A stretch of 64,000 bases of DNA from Morganella morganii (GTDB lineage: Bacteria > Pseudomonadota > Gammaproteobacteria > Enterobacterales > Enterobacteriaceae). The notes under the pieces were generated by a model. It was not told the origin of the DNA. It searched no databases and saw only the letters and a program-made list of their open reading frames with translations. The stretch covers positions 248,001 to 312,000 of the forward strand of contig NZ_VKKS01000001.1 of NCBI RefSeq assembly GCF_019402645.1, given 5' to 3'. The position numbers and the translations under genes were made by a program. Positions 32,214 to 42,946 of this stretch are shown here, in pieces (within the stretch, counting starts at the first letter, position 1; each line of letters starts with the position of its first letter).

Positions 32214-32972
32214 CTAGAAGTTATATTTTATGCTGTAAACTACAGCCTGCTGGTAAAAATCCTCACCCAGTTTGTTATCCGCATAGCGGTACTGAATACC
32301 GGTTGTTACCGACGGAACCGGTGTCCACCATAAGGCAAGCGCACCATTGACACCGTCACGTCCGCCATTGCCGTAGCGCTCGTTACGGTTAAGCTCGATT
32401 TCGTTCCAGTTGGTGATACTGAATTTTTCATCCCACAGATTAAAGTCATAACCGGCAACCCAGCCGAGGACATAACCGTTGTTACCGCTGTAAAACGTTT
32501 GATCAACATAGTGCAGGGCCGCAAACGGCTTAAACCATAAGCCGTGGAAATCGGTGTTATAACCGATACCGTACAGGGTGTTCACTTCATGGAAGTTGCC
32601 GCCGTTACCCGGCAGGGAATAGGTGCCGTAGACATGGCCGTAAGCATTAAAACCTGTATCACCCAGATAGATACGCGCCGTGGTTTTGAAAGTGTAACGC
32701 TGGTTATCACCGGCATCGGAATCGTTTTTACTGTTAAAGGCATTCTCAAGGTCGAAGAAACCATAGAGTTCACCCCAGCTGAAACCGGCACCGCCTTCAA
32801 GCTCCAGATACGCAAAGTCATCCTTGTGCGTGCTGTTACCGCTCTTGTGAGTGGTATGCGGGGTCCAGTCCAGATAGTTCATGCTGACGTTAGCAAATCC
32901 CCACTGATATTCAGCCTGCGCAGAAAACGCGGTGGTTGCAGCGATCAGGGCTGCAATAGTCGTTTTTTTCAT
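32214..32972 (-). CDS. Outer-membrane channel of the Tsx/OmpK family
   Basis: Predicted outer-membrane beta-barrel. The 252-residue product has a signal peptide MKKTTIAALIAATTAFSAQA cleaved near residue 20, alternating aromatic/polar strands, and a final residue F (SIKYNF), the usual end of outer-membrane barrels. Features such as YLELEGGAGFSWGELYGFFDLEN and a late tyrosine/tryptophan-rich region fit the nucleoside-channel Tsx superfamily, closer in length and style to Vibrio OmpK than to E. coli Tsx (294). E. coli tsx is also in this chromosomal neighbourhood. The substrate is unknown; nucleoside uptake is an inference from family only. Confidence 0.8.
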   Translation of the reverse strand: MKKTTIAALIAATTAFSAQAEYQWGFANVSMNYLDWTPHTTHKSGNSTHKDDFAYLELEGGAGFSWGELYGFFDLENAFNSKNDSDAGDNQRYTFKTTARIYLGDTGFNAYGHVYGTYSLPGNGGNFHEVNTLYGIGYNTDFHGLWFKPFAALHYVDQTFYSGNNGYVLGWVAGYDFNLWDEKFSITNWNEIELNRNERYGNGGRDGVNGALALWWTPVPSVTTGIQYRYADNKLGEDFYQQAVVYSIKYNF

Positions 32973-33146
32973 AATTTATTAGCTGTTTATTTTGTCGTTA
33001 AAGAGTAAAGAAGTCAGAAGTAACAGCGCGAATATAGGAGGAAGGCACAAAAAGGAAAATGGGTGATGTGAGGTATTTGTGGTTTTGAATGTAATTTTAA
33101 GAAATAAATTATAAAAATTGTGATGTTAATCAAAATTTAAGTATAA

Positions 33147-33170
33147 GAAAAGCCGGTTAAAACCGGCTTT
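33147..33170 (-). terminator. Terminator after ampG
   Basis: Stem AGCCGGTT / AACCGGCT with an AA loop extended by A/T pairs. It lies between ampG and the channel gene, both on the minus strand, about 45 bases after the ampG stop. Confidence 0.7.
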
Positions 33171-33213
33171 ATAAACTTTTGATTGAATTTTTTCTGATAT
33201 TCGTAACAACCAG

Positions 33214-34701
33214 TCAGGCCAGTTTATCGCGGCGGAGTGCACAATAATCGAGCAGACCACCGAGGAATAGCCCGGTAATGCCGATATTCAGGCCGTAAAT
33301 GAACAGGTCGCCTTTCAGCGTGTCCGGAATAAAGCCCGGAGTCAGTTCAAACACGCCGGTCAGCAGCAGGATCAGGCTGGCAGCAAACAGCACCGCCGTG
33401 ATACCGAGCAGTGACATTGCTGTCCGGTAGCCATTACGGAAATGCCGCCGTGGCAGGAACTGTTCTGTTTTCTGGGTATAGAGCAGTGTTTTCCGGCACA
33501 ATAACAGCAGCAGCAATCCCGGAACTGCGGCAAACACGGTGAACAGATAGAACCAGCTCCAGCCGTAGGCTTCCACCATCCAGCCGGCAAACGGGCCGGT
33601 ATAGACACGGCCGACAGCAGACAGTGCTGACAGCAGCGCAAATTGTGTGGCGGAGAATGACCGGTTACAGAGTGTCATCAGCAAAGCGACAAAGGCCGCT
33701 GTGCCCATCCCGCCGCAGATATTCTCGATAAACACCACGCTGCCCATGACATAGATATTTTGGGGAGTGACGGTCAAAACCCAGTAGCCGAGGTTGGAAA
33801 ATCCCTGCAGGATCCCGAAAAACATCAGGGACTTAAACAGGCTCCAGCGCTGCATCAGATAACCGCCGTACAGCGCTCCGACAATTGTGGCAGCCAGTCC
33901 CAGGGTTTTGTTAATAAGCCCCACTTCATCCGGGCCGAATCCGGCTCCCCGGATTAGAAACGGTGTACTGAGCGTCAGGGCAAAAGCATCCCCCATCTTA
34001 TAAAGAACAATCAGCAGTAACAGCAGCCAGGTATTGTTACGGGAGAAAAACTCTGCCAGCGGTTCCCGTACTGCCTCACGCAGTGTGCGCGGCGGCGGGG
34101 CATCGGTTTCCGGCTCTTTTGCTCTCAGTGTGGCAAACACACCAATCAGCATCAGTCCTGCCATCAGCAGGTACATATTCTGCCAGCCGGTATAACGATG
34201 GGCGATAAACAGCGCCAGGCCGCCGGAAAGCAGCATTGCCAGCCGGTAACCTAAGGTTGATATCGCAGCGCCGGTACCGCGATCTTTTGCGGACAGCAAA
34301 TCGGTTTTATAAGCATCAAAAATGATGTCCTGTGAGGCAGAGCAGAAGGCAACAATCGCGGCAGCAGCAGCCAGCCACCAGAGGTGTTCTGTTGGTTTCA
34401 GCATCCCCATACCGGCAATACTGACGACCAGCAGGAGCTGTGTGGCCAGCATCCAGCCGCGGCGGCGTCCGAGGAACGGCAACTGGTAGCGATCCATAAA
34501 CGGTGCCCACAGGAACTTAAAAACATAGGCCTGGCTGACAAGGGTGAAGAACCCGATGGTTCTGATATCCACGTTTTCGACGGTGATCCAAGCCTGGAGT
34601 GTGCCGCTGGTCAGCGCCAGCGGCAGTCCGGATGCGAAACCGAGCAGTAAAAGAATACGGGCATTACGCTCGCTGTATGTTGCCCAAATATTCCGGAGCA
34701 T
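33214..34701 (-). CDS. ampG: Muropeptide permease AmpG
   Basis: Inner-membrane MFS carrier that imports GlcNAc-anhydroMurNAc peptides for cell-wall recycling; in species with inducible AmpC beta-lactamase it delivers the inducer. The ATG at 34701 (MLRNIWATYSERNARILLLL) is chosen because AGGAG lies five bases upstream; an in-frame GTG at 34713 precedes it. The 495-residue protein has about 14 membrane segments and conserved LGFASGLPLALTSGTLQAW (near 20-38) and FMDRYQLPFLGRRRGWML (near 70). Length is close to E. coli AmpG (491). It is downstream of yajG in the same operon, as in E. coli. Confidence 0.96.
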   Translation of the reverse strand: MLRNIWATYSERNARILLLLGFASGLPLALTSGTLQAWITVENVDIRTIGFFTLVSQAYVFKFLWAPFMDRYQLPFLGRRRGWMLATQLLLVVSIAGMGMLKPTEHLWWLAAAAAIVAFCSASQDIIFDAYKTDLLSAKDRGTGAAISTLGYRLAMLLSGGLALFIAHRYTGWQNMYLLMAGLMLIGVFATLRAKEPETDAPPPRTLREAVREPLAEFFSRNNTWLLLLLIVLYKMGDAFALTLSTPFLIRGAGFGPDEVGLINKTLGLAATIVGALYGGYLMQRWSLFKSLMFFGILQGFSNLGYWVLTVTPQNIYVMGSVVFIENICGGMGTAAFVALLMTLCNRSFSATQFALLSALSAVGRVYTGPFAGWMVEAYGWSWFYLFTVFAAVPGLLLLLLCRKTLLYTQKTEQFLPRRHFRNGYRTAMSLLGITAVLFAASLILLLTGVFELTPGFIPDTLKGDLFIYGLNIGITGLFLGGLLDYCALRRDKLA

Positions 34702-34795
34702 GATTCTCCTCACACACCGCAGCCTGCGGCGTATTTACAGTGACTGAAAAACAGCAGGCCGCCCGGCATGATCCGGCTGCGGGTGGCCCGGTAAA

Positions 34796-35377
34796 TTAGT
34801 AGCGGGTATTTTGCTTAATAAACTGGCTGATTTGGGTATCCTGAGCCATGTCCGCGACGATATCGCTGAGTGCGCGGTTAAAGGCGTCAGTAATTTTCTC
34901 ATTGCTGGCGCTTAACGGCCCCTGCACATTATAGCTGGTGCGGAATGTCCGGCTCTTTGTACTGTTATTCTGCGCGGTGGCGAGAACAGTAATATCAATA
35001 TTGACGGTGATGTTATGGCGCAGGCTGCCTTCCTGAACATCAGCCTTAAAGGTATTGATGGAAATCTGCACATTGGCGTTTGCCGGTGAGCCAATCATGA
35101 AACCGCGGGCGGTCATTTGTTTTTCCAGGGTTTCCTGCATCAGGAAACGCAGATCCCGGGACGGGCGCAGTTGTGCCAGCTGGCCGTTACGGCTGAACTC
35201 AGCCAGGGTCTGTGAAGGACGCTTATCCACGCCGGTAATGGAAATAGTGGCGGCACCGAGTGTCGGATCCGCAGACGGCAATTTCATCACCGGTTCAATG
35301 GACAGGGTGTTGGACGGTGCCTGACACCCGGCCAGTAAGAACAGTGCGAACAGCGGAAAGAGGTATTTTTTCAACAT
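34796..35377 (-). CDS. yajG: Lipoprotein YajG
   Basis: Putative outer-membrane lipoprotein of unknown function. The 193-residue product has a signal peptide MLKKYLFPLFALFLLAGCQA with lipobox LLAGC (Cys18), no inner-membrane retention Asp at +2, and a mature domain typical of YajG (ISITGVDKRPSQTLAEFS). Length matches E. coli YajG (192). It lies upstream of ampG and divergent from bolA, an arrangement conserved in enterobacteria. Confidence 0.93.
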   Translation of the reverse strand: MLKKYLFPLFALFLLAGCQAPSNTLSIEPVMKLPSADPTLGAATISITGVDKRPSQTLAEFSRNGQLAQLRPSRDLRFLMQETLEKQMTARGFMIGSPANANVQISINTFKADVQEGSLRHNITVNIDITVLATAQNNSTKSRTFRTSYNVQGPLSASNEKITDAFNRALSDIVADMAQDTQISQFIKQNTRY

Positions 35378-35555
35378 AATATGAATCCGTTACAAGTTGT
35401 TGAAGTCAGTCACAGCACCGGATAAGCGCCGGCATGTGAGTGTTCGGCTTAACGCATGATGATAATCGGCTTTATCCGCGAATGGTATGGATTTTGATAA
35501 AAAACTCACTACACTGGGCTTTCTCTGAAAGCCAGTATTGACCGGAAGGATAGTT

Positions 35556-35885
35556 ATGTCGGCATCATTTCCTGCTGTGATGCAGCAGCGTATTGAAGAA
35601 AAACTGAATCACGCACTTGTACCTCATTATATTAATGTGGTGAATGAGAGTGGTCAGCACAATGTTCCGGCGGGGTCGGAAACCCATTTTAAGGTGGTGG
35701 TTGTCAGTGAGACCTTTTCGGGTATGCGTCCGGTCGCACGTCACCGTCATATGTACACACTGCTGGCGGATGAACTGACGGGAGGCGTTCACGCGCTGGC
35801 GCTGCATACTTATACACCGGATGAGTGGAACCACAGTCAGGGACTGGTGAATCCGTCCCCTCGTTGTCACGGTGGCAGAAAGTAA
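35556..35885 (+). CDS. bolA: Transcriptional regulator BolA
   Basis: Small class II KH-fold protein that affects cell shape, biofilm formation and stress responses, and binds monothiol glutaredoxin with an iron-sulfur cluster. The ATG at 35556 is chosen for the GGAAGGA ribosome site five bases upstream and gives 109 residues (E. coli BolA 105). The conserved histidine and core VVSETFSGMRPVARHRHMYT and GGVHALALHTYTPDEW are present. It is divergent from yajG and upstream of tig. Confidence 0.95.
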   Translation: MSASFPAVMQQRIEEKLNHALVPHYINVVNESGQHNVPAGSETHFKVVVVSETFSGMRPVARHRHMYTLLADELTGGVHALALHTYTPDEWNHSQGLVNPSPRCHGGRK

Positions 35886-35991
35886 GCCGCCGGTTGAGTG
35901 AAAAAGCAGCGCACAGCACAAAATTTAACAGAAAAAGGGTGAAATTCAGACTCTTTTGTCTGCACTTCTCGACGCGGCCTGCCTGCATCGG

Positions 35992-35997
35992 TATAAT
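35992..35997 (+). promoter_or_regulatory. Candidate -10 element of the tig promoter
   Basis: TATAAT, a perfect -10 hexamer, lies ~160 bases upstream of tig in the bolA-tig gap. No convincing -35 hexamer is seen at 17 bases, so only the -10 is marked. Confidence 0.45.
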
Positions 35998-36155
35998 GTC
36001 GCGTCTGAAATTCCGTATGGTTTCGGGACGCTTCTGAATATAAGGGAACTCGGTTTTTAAATGCGACCGCCCCGGTTCATTATCGTTTCACACAGGCATC
36101 GGGCCGGTGTGGGATCTGGAGTTGACCGAGCAATAGACTTTTTTGAGGTAATAAG

Positions 36156-37466
36156 ATGCAAGTTTCTGTTGAAACGACTGAAGGCCTTGGGCGTCGTGTA
36201 TTAATCACCGTTCCTGCAGCCGATATTGACAAAGAAGTAAATAAACAATTAGCTGAAATCGCCAAAAAAGCACGTATCGACGGTTTCCGTAAAGGTAAAG
36301 TGCCGCACAACATCATCAAACAGCGTTACGGCGATGTGGCGGTTCAGGATGCACTGAGCGACCTGATGTCACGTAACTTTGTCAGCGCTATCATCGAAAA
36401 CAAAATCAACCCTGTCGGTGCACCTGACTACAAAGTCGATGCGCCGTACAAAGAAGGTCAGGATTTCACTTACACCGTTGAGTTCGAAGTCTTCCCTGAG
36501 GTTGAGCTGAAAGGTCTGGAAACAATCGAAGTTGAAAAACCGGTTGTTGACGTTAAAGCCGAAGACATCGACGGCATGGTTGAGACTCTGCGCAAACAGC
36601 AGGCTGAGTGGAAAGTGATTGAAGACGCAGCCAAAGCTGACGACCGCATCACTATCGATTTCACCGGTTCTGTGGACGGTGAAGAGTTCGAAGGCGGAAA
36701 ATCATCTGATTTCGTCCTGGTCATGGGCCAGAACCGTATGATCCCGGGCTTTGAAGACGGTATTGTGGGTCACAAAGCCGGTGAAGAATTCGAAATCGAT
36801 GTGACATTCCCGGAAGATTACCACGCTGAAAACCTGAAAGGTAAAGCTGCAAAATTCGCAATCACCCTGAAAAAAGTGGAAGAACGCGAACTGCCGGAAA
36901 TGACTGAAGAGTTCATCAAACGTTTCGGTATCGGCGACGGTTCCCTGGAAGGTCTGAAAGCGGAAATCCGCAAAAATATGGAGCGCGAACTGAAAAATGC
37001 AGTACGCAACCGTATTAAATCCCAGGTTATTGATGGTCTGCTGAAAGCAAACGAAATCGATGTACCGAAAGCGGCTGTTGACAGTGAAATCGAAGAACTG
37101 CGCCGTCAGGCGGCACAGCGTTTCGGCGGCTCTGAGAAACAGGCGATGGAACTGCCACGCGAACTGTTTGAAGGCCAGGCTAAACGCCGTGTGATGGTTG
37201 GTCTGCTGTTAGGTGAAGTGATTTCTTCTAACGAACTGAAAGCCGAAGACGAGCGTGTTAATGCGCTGATCGAAGAAATGGCATCTGCTTACGAAGATCC
37301 GGCTGAAGTTGTGGAATACTACAACAAAAACAAACAAATGATGGATGGTATCCGTAATCTGGCACTGGAAGAGCAGGCTGTTGAGACTGTTCTGGCGAAA
37401 GCAAAAGTGACAGATAAAGAAACCGGCTTCACTGAACTGATGAACCAGGTTCAGGCAGCAGGTTAA
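36156..37466 (+). CDS. tig: Trigger factor
   Basis: Ribosome-bound chaperone with peptidyl-prolyl isomerase activity that meets nascent chains at the exit tunnel. The 436-residue protein begins [20 protein letters not shown] and carries the ribosome-binding signature GFRKGKVP (about 43-50), an FKBP-type isomerase domain (about 150-245; [19 protein letters not shown]), and a helical C-terminal chaperone cradle. Length is close to E. coli Tig (432). It is followed by a terminator and then clpP-clpX. Confidence 0.98.
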   Translation: MQVSVETTEGLGRRVLITVPAADIDKEVNKQLAEIAKKARIDGFRKGKVPHNIIKQRYGDVAVQDALSDLMSRNFVSAIIENKINPVGAPDYKVDAPYKEGQDFTYTVEFEVFPEVELKGLETIEVEKPVVDVKAEDIDGMVETLRKQQAEWKVIEDAAKADDRITIDFTGSVDGEEFEGGKSSDFVLVMGQNRMIPGFEDGIVGHKAGEEFEIDVTFPEDYHAENLKGKAAKFAITLKKVEERELPEMTEEFIKRFGIGDGSLEGLKAEIRKNMERELKNAVRNRIKSQVIDGLLKANEIDVPKAAVDSEIEELRRQAAQRFGGSEKQAMELPRELFEGQAKRRVMVGLLLGEVISSNELKAEDERVNALIEEMASAYEDPAEVVEYYNKNKQMMDGIRNLALEEQAVETVLAKAKVTDKETGFTELMNQVQAAG

Positions 37467-37507
37467 TCCTCTTTCTTTGTGAACGGCCGAAGGCTGTTTA
37501 TCTGATT

Positions 37508-37543
37508 AAAACCGCAGGCAATGTGTATTGTCTGCGGTTTTTT
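37508..37543 (+). terminator. Terminator after tig
   Basis: Stem AAACCGCAG / CTGCGGTTT, extended by CAAT/ATTG inside, followed by six T residues. Confidence 0.9.
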
Positions 37544-37563
37544 CGTCATTTCTGACAATATTC

Positions 37564-37593
37564 CTTGAAAACTGCGGTGGTTATCCCCCATAT
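37564..37593 (+). promoter_or_regulatory. Sigma-32 (heat-shock) promoter of clpP-clpX
   Basis: CTTGAAA (37564-37570), a 15-base spacer, then CCCCATAT (37586-37593) matches the RpoH consensus. In E. coli clpPX is transcribed from such a promoter. It lies ~140 bp upstream of the clpP start. Confidence 0.75.
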
Positions 37594-37732
37594 TTGCCAT
37601 ACAGGGTGTCTGCCGGGCAGTATATGCTGCTTATATGACCGGATCGAGTATAGCGCATGGTCATATCACCGGATCTCAAGTAAAATAACCGGTATCTGCC
37701 GGGCACCAATAAAATTCAATCAGGAGATGGAC

Positions 37733-38353
37733 ATGTCATATCACGACAATCAGGATACTTTCGCACCCAACATGGCGCTGGTGCCGATGGTTATCGAACA
37801 GACTTCACGCGGTGAACGCTCCTACGATATCTATTCCCGTTTATTAAAAGACCGTATTATCTTTTTAACCGGTCAGGTTGAAGATCATATGGCAAACCTG
37901 ATCGTGGCACAGTTACTCTTCCTGGAAGCAGAGAACCCGGAAAAAGACATCAGTCTTTATATTAACTCCCCGGGCGGGGTGATCACCGCCGGGATGTCTA
38001 TTTATGACACCATGCAGTTTATCAAACCGCAAGTCAGTACTATCTGCGTAGGCCAGGCCTGCTCAATGGGTTCTTTCTTACTGGCGGCAGGTGCGCCGGG
38101 CAAACGTTATTGTCTGCCGAACTCCCGGGTGATGATTCACCAGCCGCTGGGCGGCTATCAGGGACAAGCAACTGATATTGAAATTCATGCTCAGGAAATT
38201 CTGAAAGTGAAAGCGCGCATGAATGATTTATTAGCTCACCATACCGGTAAATCCGTTGAGGAAATTCAGCGTGATACTGAGCGTGACCGCTTCCTGTCCG
38301 CGAAAGAAGCACAGGAATACGGTCTGGTTGACCATATTTACACACACCGGTAA
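37733..38353 (+). CDS. clpP: ATP-dependent Clp protease proteolytic subunit
   Basis: Serine peptidase that forms a 14-subunit barrel and works with ClpX or ClpA. The ATG at 37733 is preferred because CAGGAG ends seven bases before it; an ATG two codons earlier abuts the ribosome site. The 206-residue product has the catalytic S111 in [10 protein letters not shown]136 in MIHQPLGG, and the aspartate near 185. In E. coli the residue before the serine is Ala; here it is Cys, a minor change. A short propeptide is expected. clpX follows after ~108 bases. Confidence 0.98.
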   Translation: MSYHDNQDTFAPNMALVPMVIEQTSRGERSYDIYSRLLKDRIIFLTGQVEDHMANLIVAQLLFLEAENPEKDISLYINSPGGVITAGMSIYDTMQFIKPQVSTICVGQACSMGSFLLAAGAPGKRYCLPNSRVMIHQPLGGYQGQATDIEIHAQEILKVKARMNDLLAHHTGKSVEEIQRDTERDRFLSAKEAQEYGLVDHIYTHR

Positions 38354-38461
38354 GTAACACCGGTACTGCCTGTATCCTGCCGGGCGGCAGGGTACTGCGG
38401 TGCTGTGACATTTTTTGCAGCTCACAGGCGGTGAGCTGTACTGATTAAGTGAGGTTTACTG

Positions 38462-39742
38462 ATGACAGACAAACGCAAAGACGGTTCAGGAAAGCTGCTG
38501 TACTGCTCTTTCTGCGGAAAAAGTCAGCATGAGGTTAAAAAACTGATTGCCGGCCCGTCAGTGTATATCTGTGATGAATGCGTTGATTTATGCAACGATA
38601 TTATCCGTGAAGAAATTAAAGATCTGATCCCGGCCCGGGGCAGTGAACGTAGTGAACTGCCGACTCCTCATGAAATTCGTCAGCACCTCGATGACTATGT
38701 CATTGGTCAGGAACTGGCAAAAAAAGTGCTGGCAGTCGCGGTATACAACCACTACAAACGTCTGCGTAACGGCGATAAAACCGCTGACGGCGTGGAACTG
38801 GGTAAAAGTAATATCCTGCTGATCGGCCCGACCGGCAGCGGTAAAACCCTGCTGGCTGAAACACTGGCCCGTTATCTGGATGTGCCGTTCACGATGGCGG
38901 ATGCCACCACACTGACCGAAGCCGGTTATGTGGGTGAGGACGTGGAAAACATCATTCAGAAGCTTTTACAGAAATGCGACTATGATGTGGAGAAAGCACA
39001 GCGCGGTATCGTCTATATTGATGAAATCGATAAAATTTCCCGTAAATCAGATAACCCGTCGATTACCCGTGATGTATCCGGCGAAGGCGTTCAGCAGGCT
39101 CTGCTGAAACTGGTTGAAGGAACGATTGCTGCTGTTCCGCCGCAGGGCGGGCGCAAACATCCGCAGCAGGAATTTTTACAGGTTGATACCTCAAAAATCC
39201 TGTTTATCTGTGGCGGGGCGTTTGCCGGTCTGGATAAAGTGGTCGGCCAGCGTCTGAACACCCGTTCCGGTATCGGTTTCGGTGCGGAAGTACGCGGCGA
39301 GAAAGACAAAGCGACAGAAGGTGAGTTACTGTCTCAGGTCGAGCCGGAAGATTTGATCAAATTTGGTCTGATCCCGGAATTTATCGGTCGTCTGCCGGTG
39401 GTGGCAACGCTCGGTGAACTGAGTGAGGATGCACTGATTCAGATCCTTCAGGAGCCGAAAAACGCGCTGACGAAACAGTATCAGGCACTGTTCAGCATTG
39501 AAGATGTTGAACTTGAGTTCCGTCGTGAAGCACTGATTGCCATTGCGAAAAAAGCGATGAAACGCAAAACCGGTGCCCGTGGTCTGCGTTCCATCGTTGA
39601 GGCCGCGCTGCTCAATACGATGTATGATTTACCGTCGATGGAACATGTTGAAAAAGTGGTTATTGATGAAAATGTGATAACCAATCAGACCGAACCGATG
39701 CTGATTTACCGCAAACCGGAAGCTCAGGTTTCCGGCGAGTAA
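38462..39742 (+). CDS. clpX: ATP-dependent Clp protease ATP-binding subunit ClpX
   Basis: AAA+ unfoldase that selects substrates (including SsrA-tagged proteins) and feeds them to ClpP. The 426-residue protein has an N-terminal zinc-binding domain with C15, C18, C37 and C40, Walker A GPTGSGKT (near 120), Walker [11 protein letters not shown], and sensor motifs in the C-terminal part. The IGF loop for ClpP docking appears in [10 protein letters not shown]. Length is close to E. coli ClpX (424). Confidence 0.98.
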   Translation: MTDKRKDGSGKLLYCSFCGKSQHEVKKLIAGPSVYICDECVDLCNDIIREEIKDLIPARGSERSELPTPHEIRQHLDDYVIGQELAKKVLAVAVYNHYKRLRNGDKTADGVELGKSNILLIGPTGSGKTLLAETLARYLDVPFTMADATTLTEAGYVGEDVENIIQKLLQKCDYDVEKAQRGIVYIDEIDKISRKSDNPSITRDVSGEGVQQALLKLVEGTIAAVPPQGGRKHPQQEFLQVDTSKILFICGGAFAGLDKVVGQRLNTRSGIGFGAEVRGEKDKATEGELLSQVEPEDLIKFGLIPEFIGRLPVVATLGELSEDALIQILQEPKNALTKQYQALFSIEDVELEFRREALIAIAKKAMKRKTGARGLRSIVEAALLNTMYDLPSMEHVEKVVIDENVITNQTEPMLIYRKPEAQVSGE

Positions 39743-39776
39743 CGGAAAGTTAGCGTAGTTGTTATCAATATTAACC

Positions 39777-39808
39777 AAATGAGGGAATTTTCCCTCATTT
39801 TGCTTTTC
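39777..39808 (+). terminator. Terminator after clpX
   Basis: Stem AAATGAGGGA / TCCCTCATTT with an ATTT loop followed by TGCTTTTCTT. Confidence 0.8.
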
Positions 39809-39822
39809 TTACTAAATAAAGT

Positions 39823-39850
39823 GTTGAATGTGAGAAATGCATCCCCATAT
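39823..39850 (+). promoter_or_regulatory. Sigma-32 (heat-shock) promoter of lon
   Basis: TTGAA (39824-39828) with a 14-base spacer before CCCCATAT (39843-39850). Sequence and position parallel the known RpoH promoter of E. coli lon. Confidence 0.75.
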
Positions 39851-39935
39851 ATTGATCATTCTATGGAGTGGAACCCGTGATAACGCGTTTCACGACGTTC
39901 CCAACAAGGCGTAAGCTAAACGAAGAGAGTGCTCT

Positions 39936-42293
39936 ATGAATCCTGAGCGTGCTGAACGCATTGAAATCCCGGTACTGCCTTTGCGCGATGTGGTGGTTTA
40001 CCCCCACATGGTTATTCCTTTATTTGTCGGGCGCGAAAAATCTATCCATTGCCTGGAAACAGCCATGGATATGGATAAAAAGGTGCTGCTGGTAGCACAA
40101 AAAGAAGCGTCAACGGATGAACCGGGCGTCAATGATTTATTTTCTGTCGGGACAGTCGCATCTGTGTTGCAGATGCTGAAACTGCCGGACGGCACCGTAA
40201 AAGTGCTGGTCGAAGGCCTGCAACGTGCGCATATCAAAACATTAAGTGACAACGGTGACTTCTTCTCTGCCCAGGCAGAGCTGATGGTATCCCCCGTTGT
40301 GGACGAGCGTGAGCAGGAAGTGCTGCTGCGCACGGCGATCAACCAGTTTGAAGGCTATATCAAACTGAATAAAAAGATCCCGCCGGAAGTCCTGACATCC
40401 CTGCACAGTATCGAAGATGTCGCCAAACTGGCTGACACGATCGCTTCTCATATGACACTGAAATTACAGGACAAACAGTCTGTACTGGAAATGTCAGATG
40501 TGGTTGAGCGTCTCGAATATCTGATGGCGATGATGGAATCGGAAATTGACCTGTTACAGGTTGAAAAACGCATCCGTAACCGTGTCAAAAAGCAGATGGA
40601 AAAAAGTCAGCGCGAGTACTATCTCAATGAGCAGATGAAAGCTATCCAGAAAGAGCTGGGTGAGATGGACGACGCGCCGGATGAAGCGGAAGCGCTGAAA
40701 CGCAAAATCGAAGAAGCGCAGATGCCGAAAGAGGCGAAAGAAAAAGCTGAAGCTGAGTTACAGAAACTGAAAATGATGTCCCCGATGTCTGCGGAAGCCA
40801 CTGTTGTCCGCAGTTATATCGACTGGATGGTTCAGGTTCCGTGGGTTAAACGCAGCAAAGTGAAAAAAGATCTGATTAAAGCGCAGGAAATCCTCGACAG
40901 TGACCATTACGGCCTGGAGCGGGTGAAAGAGCGGATCCTTGAATATCTGGCGGTACAGAGCCGTGTCAGCAAAATCAAGGGCCCTATCCTGTGTCTCGTC
41001 GGACCGCCGGGGGTGGGTAAAACTTCTCTTGGGCAGTCCATTGCCCGTGCAACCGGCCGTAAATATGTCCGTATGGCGCTGGGCGGTGTGCGTGATGAAG
41101 CGGAAATCCGTGGTCACCGCCGTACTTACATCGGTTCTATGCCGGGTAAACTTATCCAGAAAATGGCAAAAGTCGGTGTGAAAAACCCGCTGTTCCTGCT
41201 GGATGAGATTGACAAAATGTCATCGGATATGCGCGGCGATCCGGCTTCCGCACTGCTTGAGGTGTTGGATCCGGAACAAAATATCGCGTTTAACGATCAC
41301 TATCTGGAAGTGGATTACGATCTGTCCGATGTCATGTTCGTCGCGACATCCAACTCCATGAATATTCCGGCTCCGCTGCTGGATCGTATGGAAGTGATCC
41401 GTCTGTCCGGTTATACGGAAGATGAGAAACTCAACATTGCCAAGCGTCACCTGCTGCCGAAACAAATTGAACGCAACGCGCTGAAGAAAACCGAGCTGCA
41501 TATTGATGATAGTGCGATCCTCGGCATCATCCGTTATTACACCCGTGAAGCGGGTGTGCGCGGACTGGAGCGTGAAATCTCCAAATTGTGCCGTAAAGCG
41601 GTGAAACAGCTGCTGATGGATAAAACACTGAAACACATTGAAATTAATCAGGATAACCTGAAAGATTATCTCGGTGTGCAGAAGGTGGATTACGGCCGTG
41701 CAGACACTGAAAACCGGGTGGGCCAGGTAACCGGTCTGGCGTGGACAGAAGTCGGCGGTGACCTGCTGACCATCGAAACCGCAGCGGTTCCGGGTAAAGG
41801 GAAACTTTCCTACACCGGCTCACTGGGCGAAGTGATGCAGGAATCTATCCAGGCGGCGTTAACCGTGGTACGTGCCCGTGCGGATAAATTAGGGATCAAC
41901 AATGATTTCTATGAAAAACGCGACATTCACGTCCACGTACCGGAAGGTGCAACACCGAAAGACGGCCCGAGTGCGGGTACAGCAATGTGTACCGCGCTGG
42001 TTTCCGCACTGACCGGTAACCCGGTGCGTGCAGATGTGGCAATGACCGGGGAAATTACTCTGCGTGGTCTGGTACTGCCTATCGGTGGTCTGAAAGAAAA
42101 ATTGCTGGCAGCACACCGCGGCGGTATTAAGACTGTTCTGATTCCGGATGAAAACCGCCGTGATCTGGAAGAAATTCCGGACAATGTAAAAGCAGATCTG
42201 GATATTCATCCGGTTAAAACGATAGATGAAGTTCTTTCACTTGCCTTAGTTAATCCTGCTTTCGGCATGGAAGCGGTAGGTAAAAAGTCGTAG
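39936..42293 (+). CDS. lon: ATP-dependent endopeptidase La (Lon)
   Basis: Homo-hexameric AAA+ protease that removes damaged proteins and short-lived regulators. The 785-residue protein has an N-terminal substrate domain (about 1-300), Walker [10 protein letters not shown] (near 356), Walker [11 protein letters not shown], and a C-terminal Ser-Lys protease domain with the nucleophile in PKDGPSAGT (about residue 680) and the catalytic lysine ~43 residues later in [14 protein letters not shown]. Length matches E. coli Lon (784). It is flanked by its own heat-shock promoter and terminator; hupB follows. Confidence 0.98.
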   Translation: MNPERAERIEIPVLPLRDVVVYPHMVIPLFVGREKSIHCLETAMDMDKKVLLVAQKEASTDEPGVNDLFSVGTVASVLQMLKLPDGTVKVLVEGLQRAHIKTLSDNGDFFSAQAELMVSPVVDEREQEVLLRTAINQFEGYIKLNKKIPPEVLTSLHSIEDVAKLADTIASHMTLKLQDKQSVLEMSDVVERLEYLMAMMESEIDLLQVEKRIRNRVKKQMEKSQREYYLNEQMKAIQKELGEMDDAPDEAEALKRKIEEAQMPKEAKEKAEAELQKLKMMSPMSAEATVVRSYIDWMVQVPWVKRSKVKKDLIKAQEILDSDHYGLERVKERILEYLAVQSRVSKIKGPILCLVGPPGVGKTSLGQSIARATGRKYVRMALGGVRDEAEIRGHRRTYIGSMPGKLIQKMAKVGVKNPLFLLDEIDKMSSDMRGDPASALLEVLDPEQNIAFNDHYLEVDYDLSDVMFVATSNSMNIPAPLLDRMEVIRLSGYTEDEKLNIAKRHLLPKQIERNALKKTELHIDDSAILGIIRYYTREAGVRGLEREISKLCRKAVKQLLMDKTLKHIEINQDNLKDYLGVQKVDYGRADTENRVGQVTGLAWTEVGGDLLTIETAAVPGKGKLSYTGSLGEVMQESIQAALTVVRARADKLGINNDFYEKRDIHVHVPEGATPKDGPSAGTAMCTALVSALTGNPVRADVAMTGEITLRGLVLPIGGLKEKLLAAHRGGIKTVLIPDENRRDLEEIPDNVKADLDIHPVKTIDEVLSLALVNPAFGMEAVGKKS

Positions 42294-42330
42294 GAAATAG
42301 TGACTTACGTCAAGAACTTCAGATAAATAA

Positions 42331-42369
42331 AGGGCTGACAGGTACTTTCGGACTTGTCAGCCTTTTTTT
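42331..42369 (+). terminator. Terminator after lon
   Basis: Stem GGCTGACA (42333-42340) / TGTCAGCC (42355-42362) followed by seven T residues. Confidence 0.92.
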
Positions 42370-42513
42370 GTCCCGCTAATTTAGCGAACATTCTTACGAA
42401 ATATGCGAAGACTGCAATCTTGCCAAGAGCGAAAAGGCTTGATATAACGGCTGTGGCTGTCAGGAACATACTTCGTAAATCCGGGCCGAAAATTCTGAAA
42501 GGGGATGATAATA

Positions 42514-42789
42514 GTGAATAAGTCACAATTGGTCGATAAAATTGCTGCAGACGCTAATATTTCTAAAGCTGCGGCTGGTCGCGCGTTAGATGCAATTATT
42601 GGTTCAGTAACTGATTCTCTGAAAGGCGGGGATGACGTGGCTCTGGTTGGTTTCGGTACTTTCACTGTTCGTGAGCGTGCAGCACGTACAGGCCGTAACC
42701 CGCAGACCGGTAAAGAGATCAAAATCGCCGCTGCGAAAGTCCCGGCTTTCCGTGCAGGTAAAGGTCTTAAAGACGCAGTAAACGGCTGA
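42514..42789 (+). CDS. hupB: DNA-binding protein HU-beta
   Basis: Nucleoid-associated HU subunit that bends and compacts DNA. The GTG at 42514 ([18 protein letters not shown]) is chosen because GGGGAT lies eight bases upstream and the 91-residue product aligns with E. coli HupB (90). The DNA-binding signature [21 protein letters not shown] is present (about 46-66; first part [20 protein letters not shown]). The few in-frame codons before the GTG overlap the ribosome site. Confidence 0.97.
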   Translation: MNKSQLVDKIAADANISKAAAGRALDAIIGSVTDSLKGGDDVALVGFGTFTVRERAARTGRNPQTGKEIKIAAAKVPAFRAGKGLKDAVNG

Positions 42790-42854
42790 GTTTTTCCTCA
42801 GACCCCGGGATATTTATCTGTCCCGGACACAAAAACGGTATAAAGCTAAACAGG

Positions 42855-42883
42855 AAGCGCATCAGAATGATGCGCTTTTTTTT
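42855..42883 (+). terminator. Terminator after hupB
   Basis: Stem AAGCGCATCA / TGATGCGCTT with a GAA loop followed by eight T residues. Confidence 0.92.
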
Positions 42884-42946
42884 GTTTTAGGGCATAATTT
42901 CCCCTGACCTGATTTTTCTTTTACCAAAGCGGAGTTTGGATTTCTT

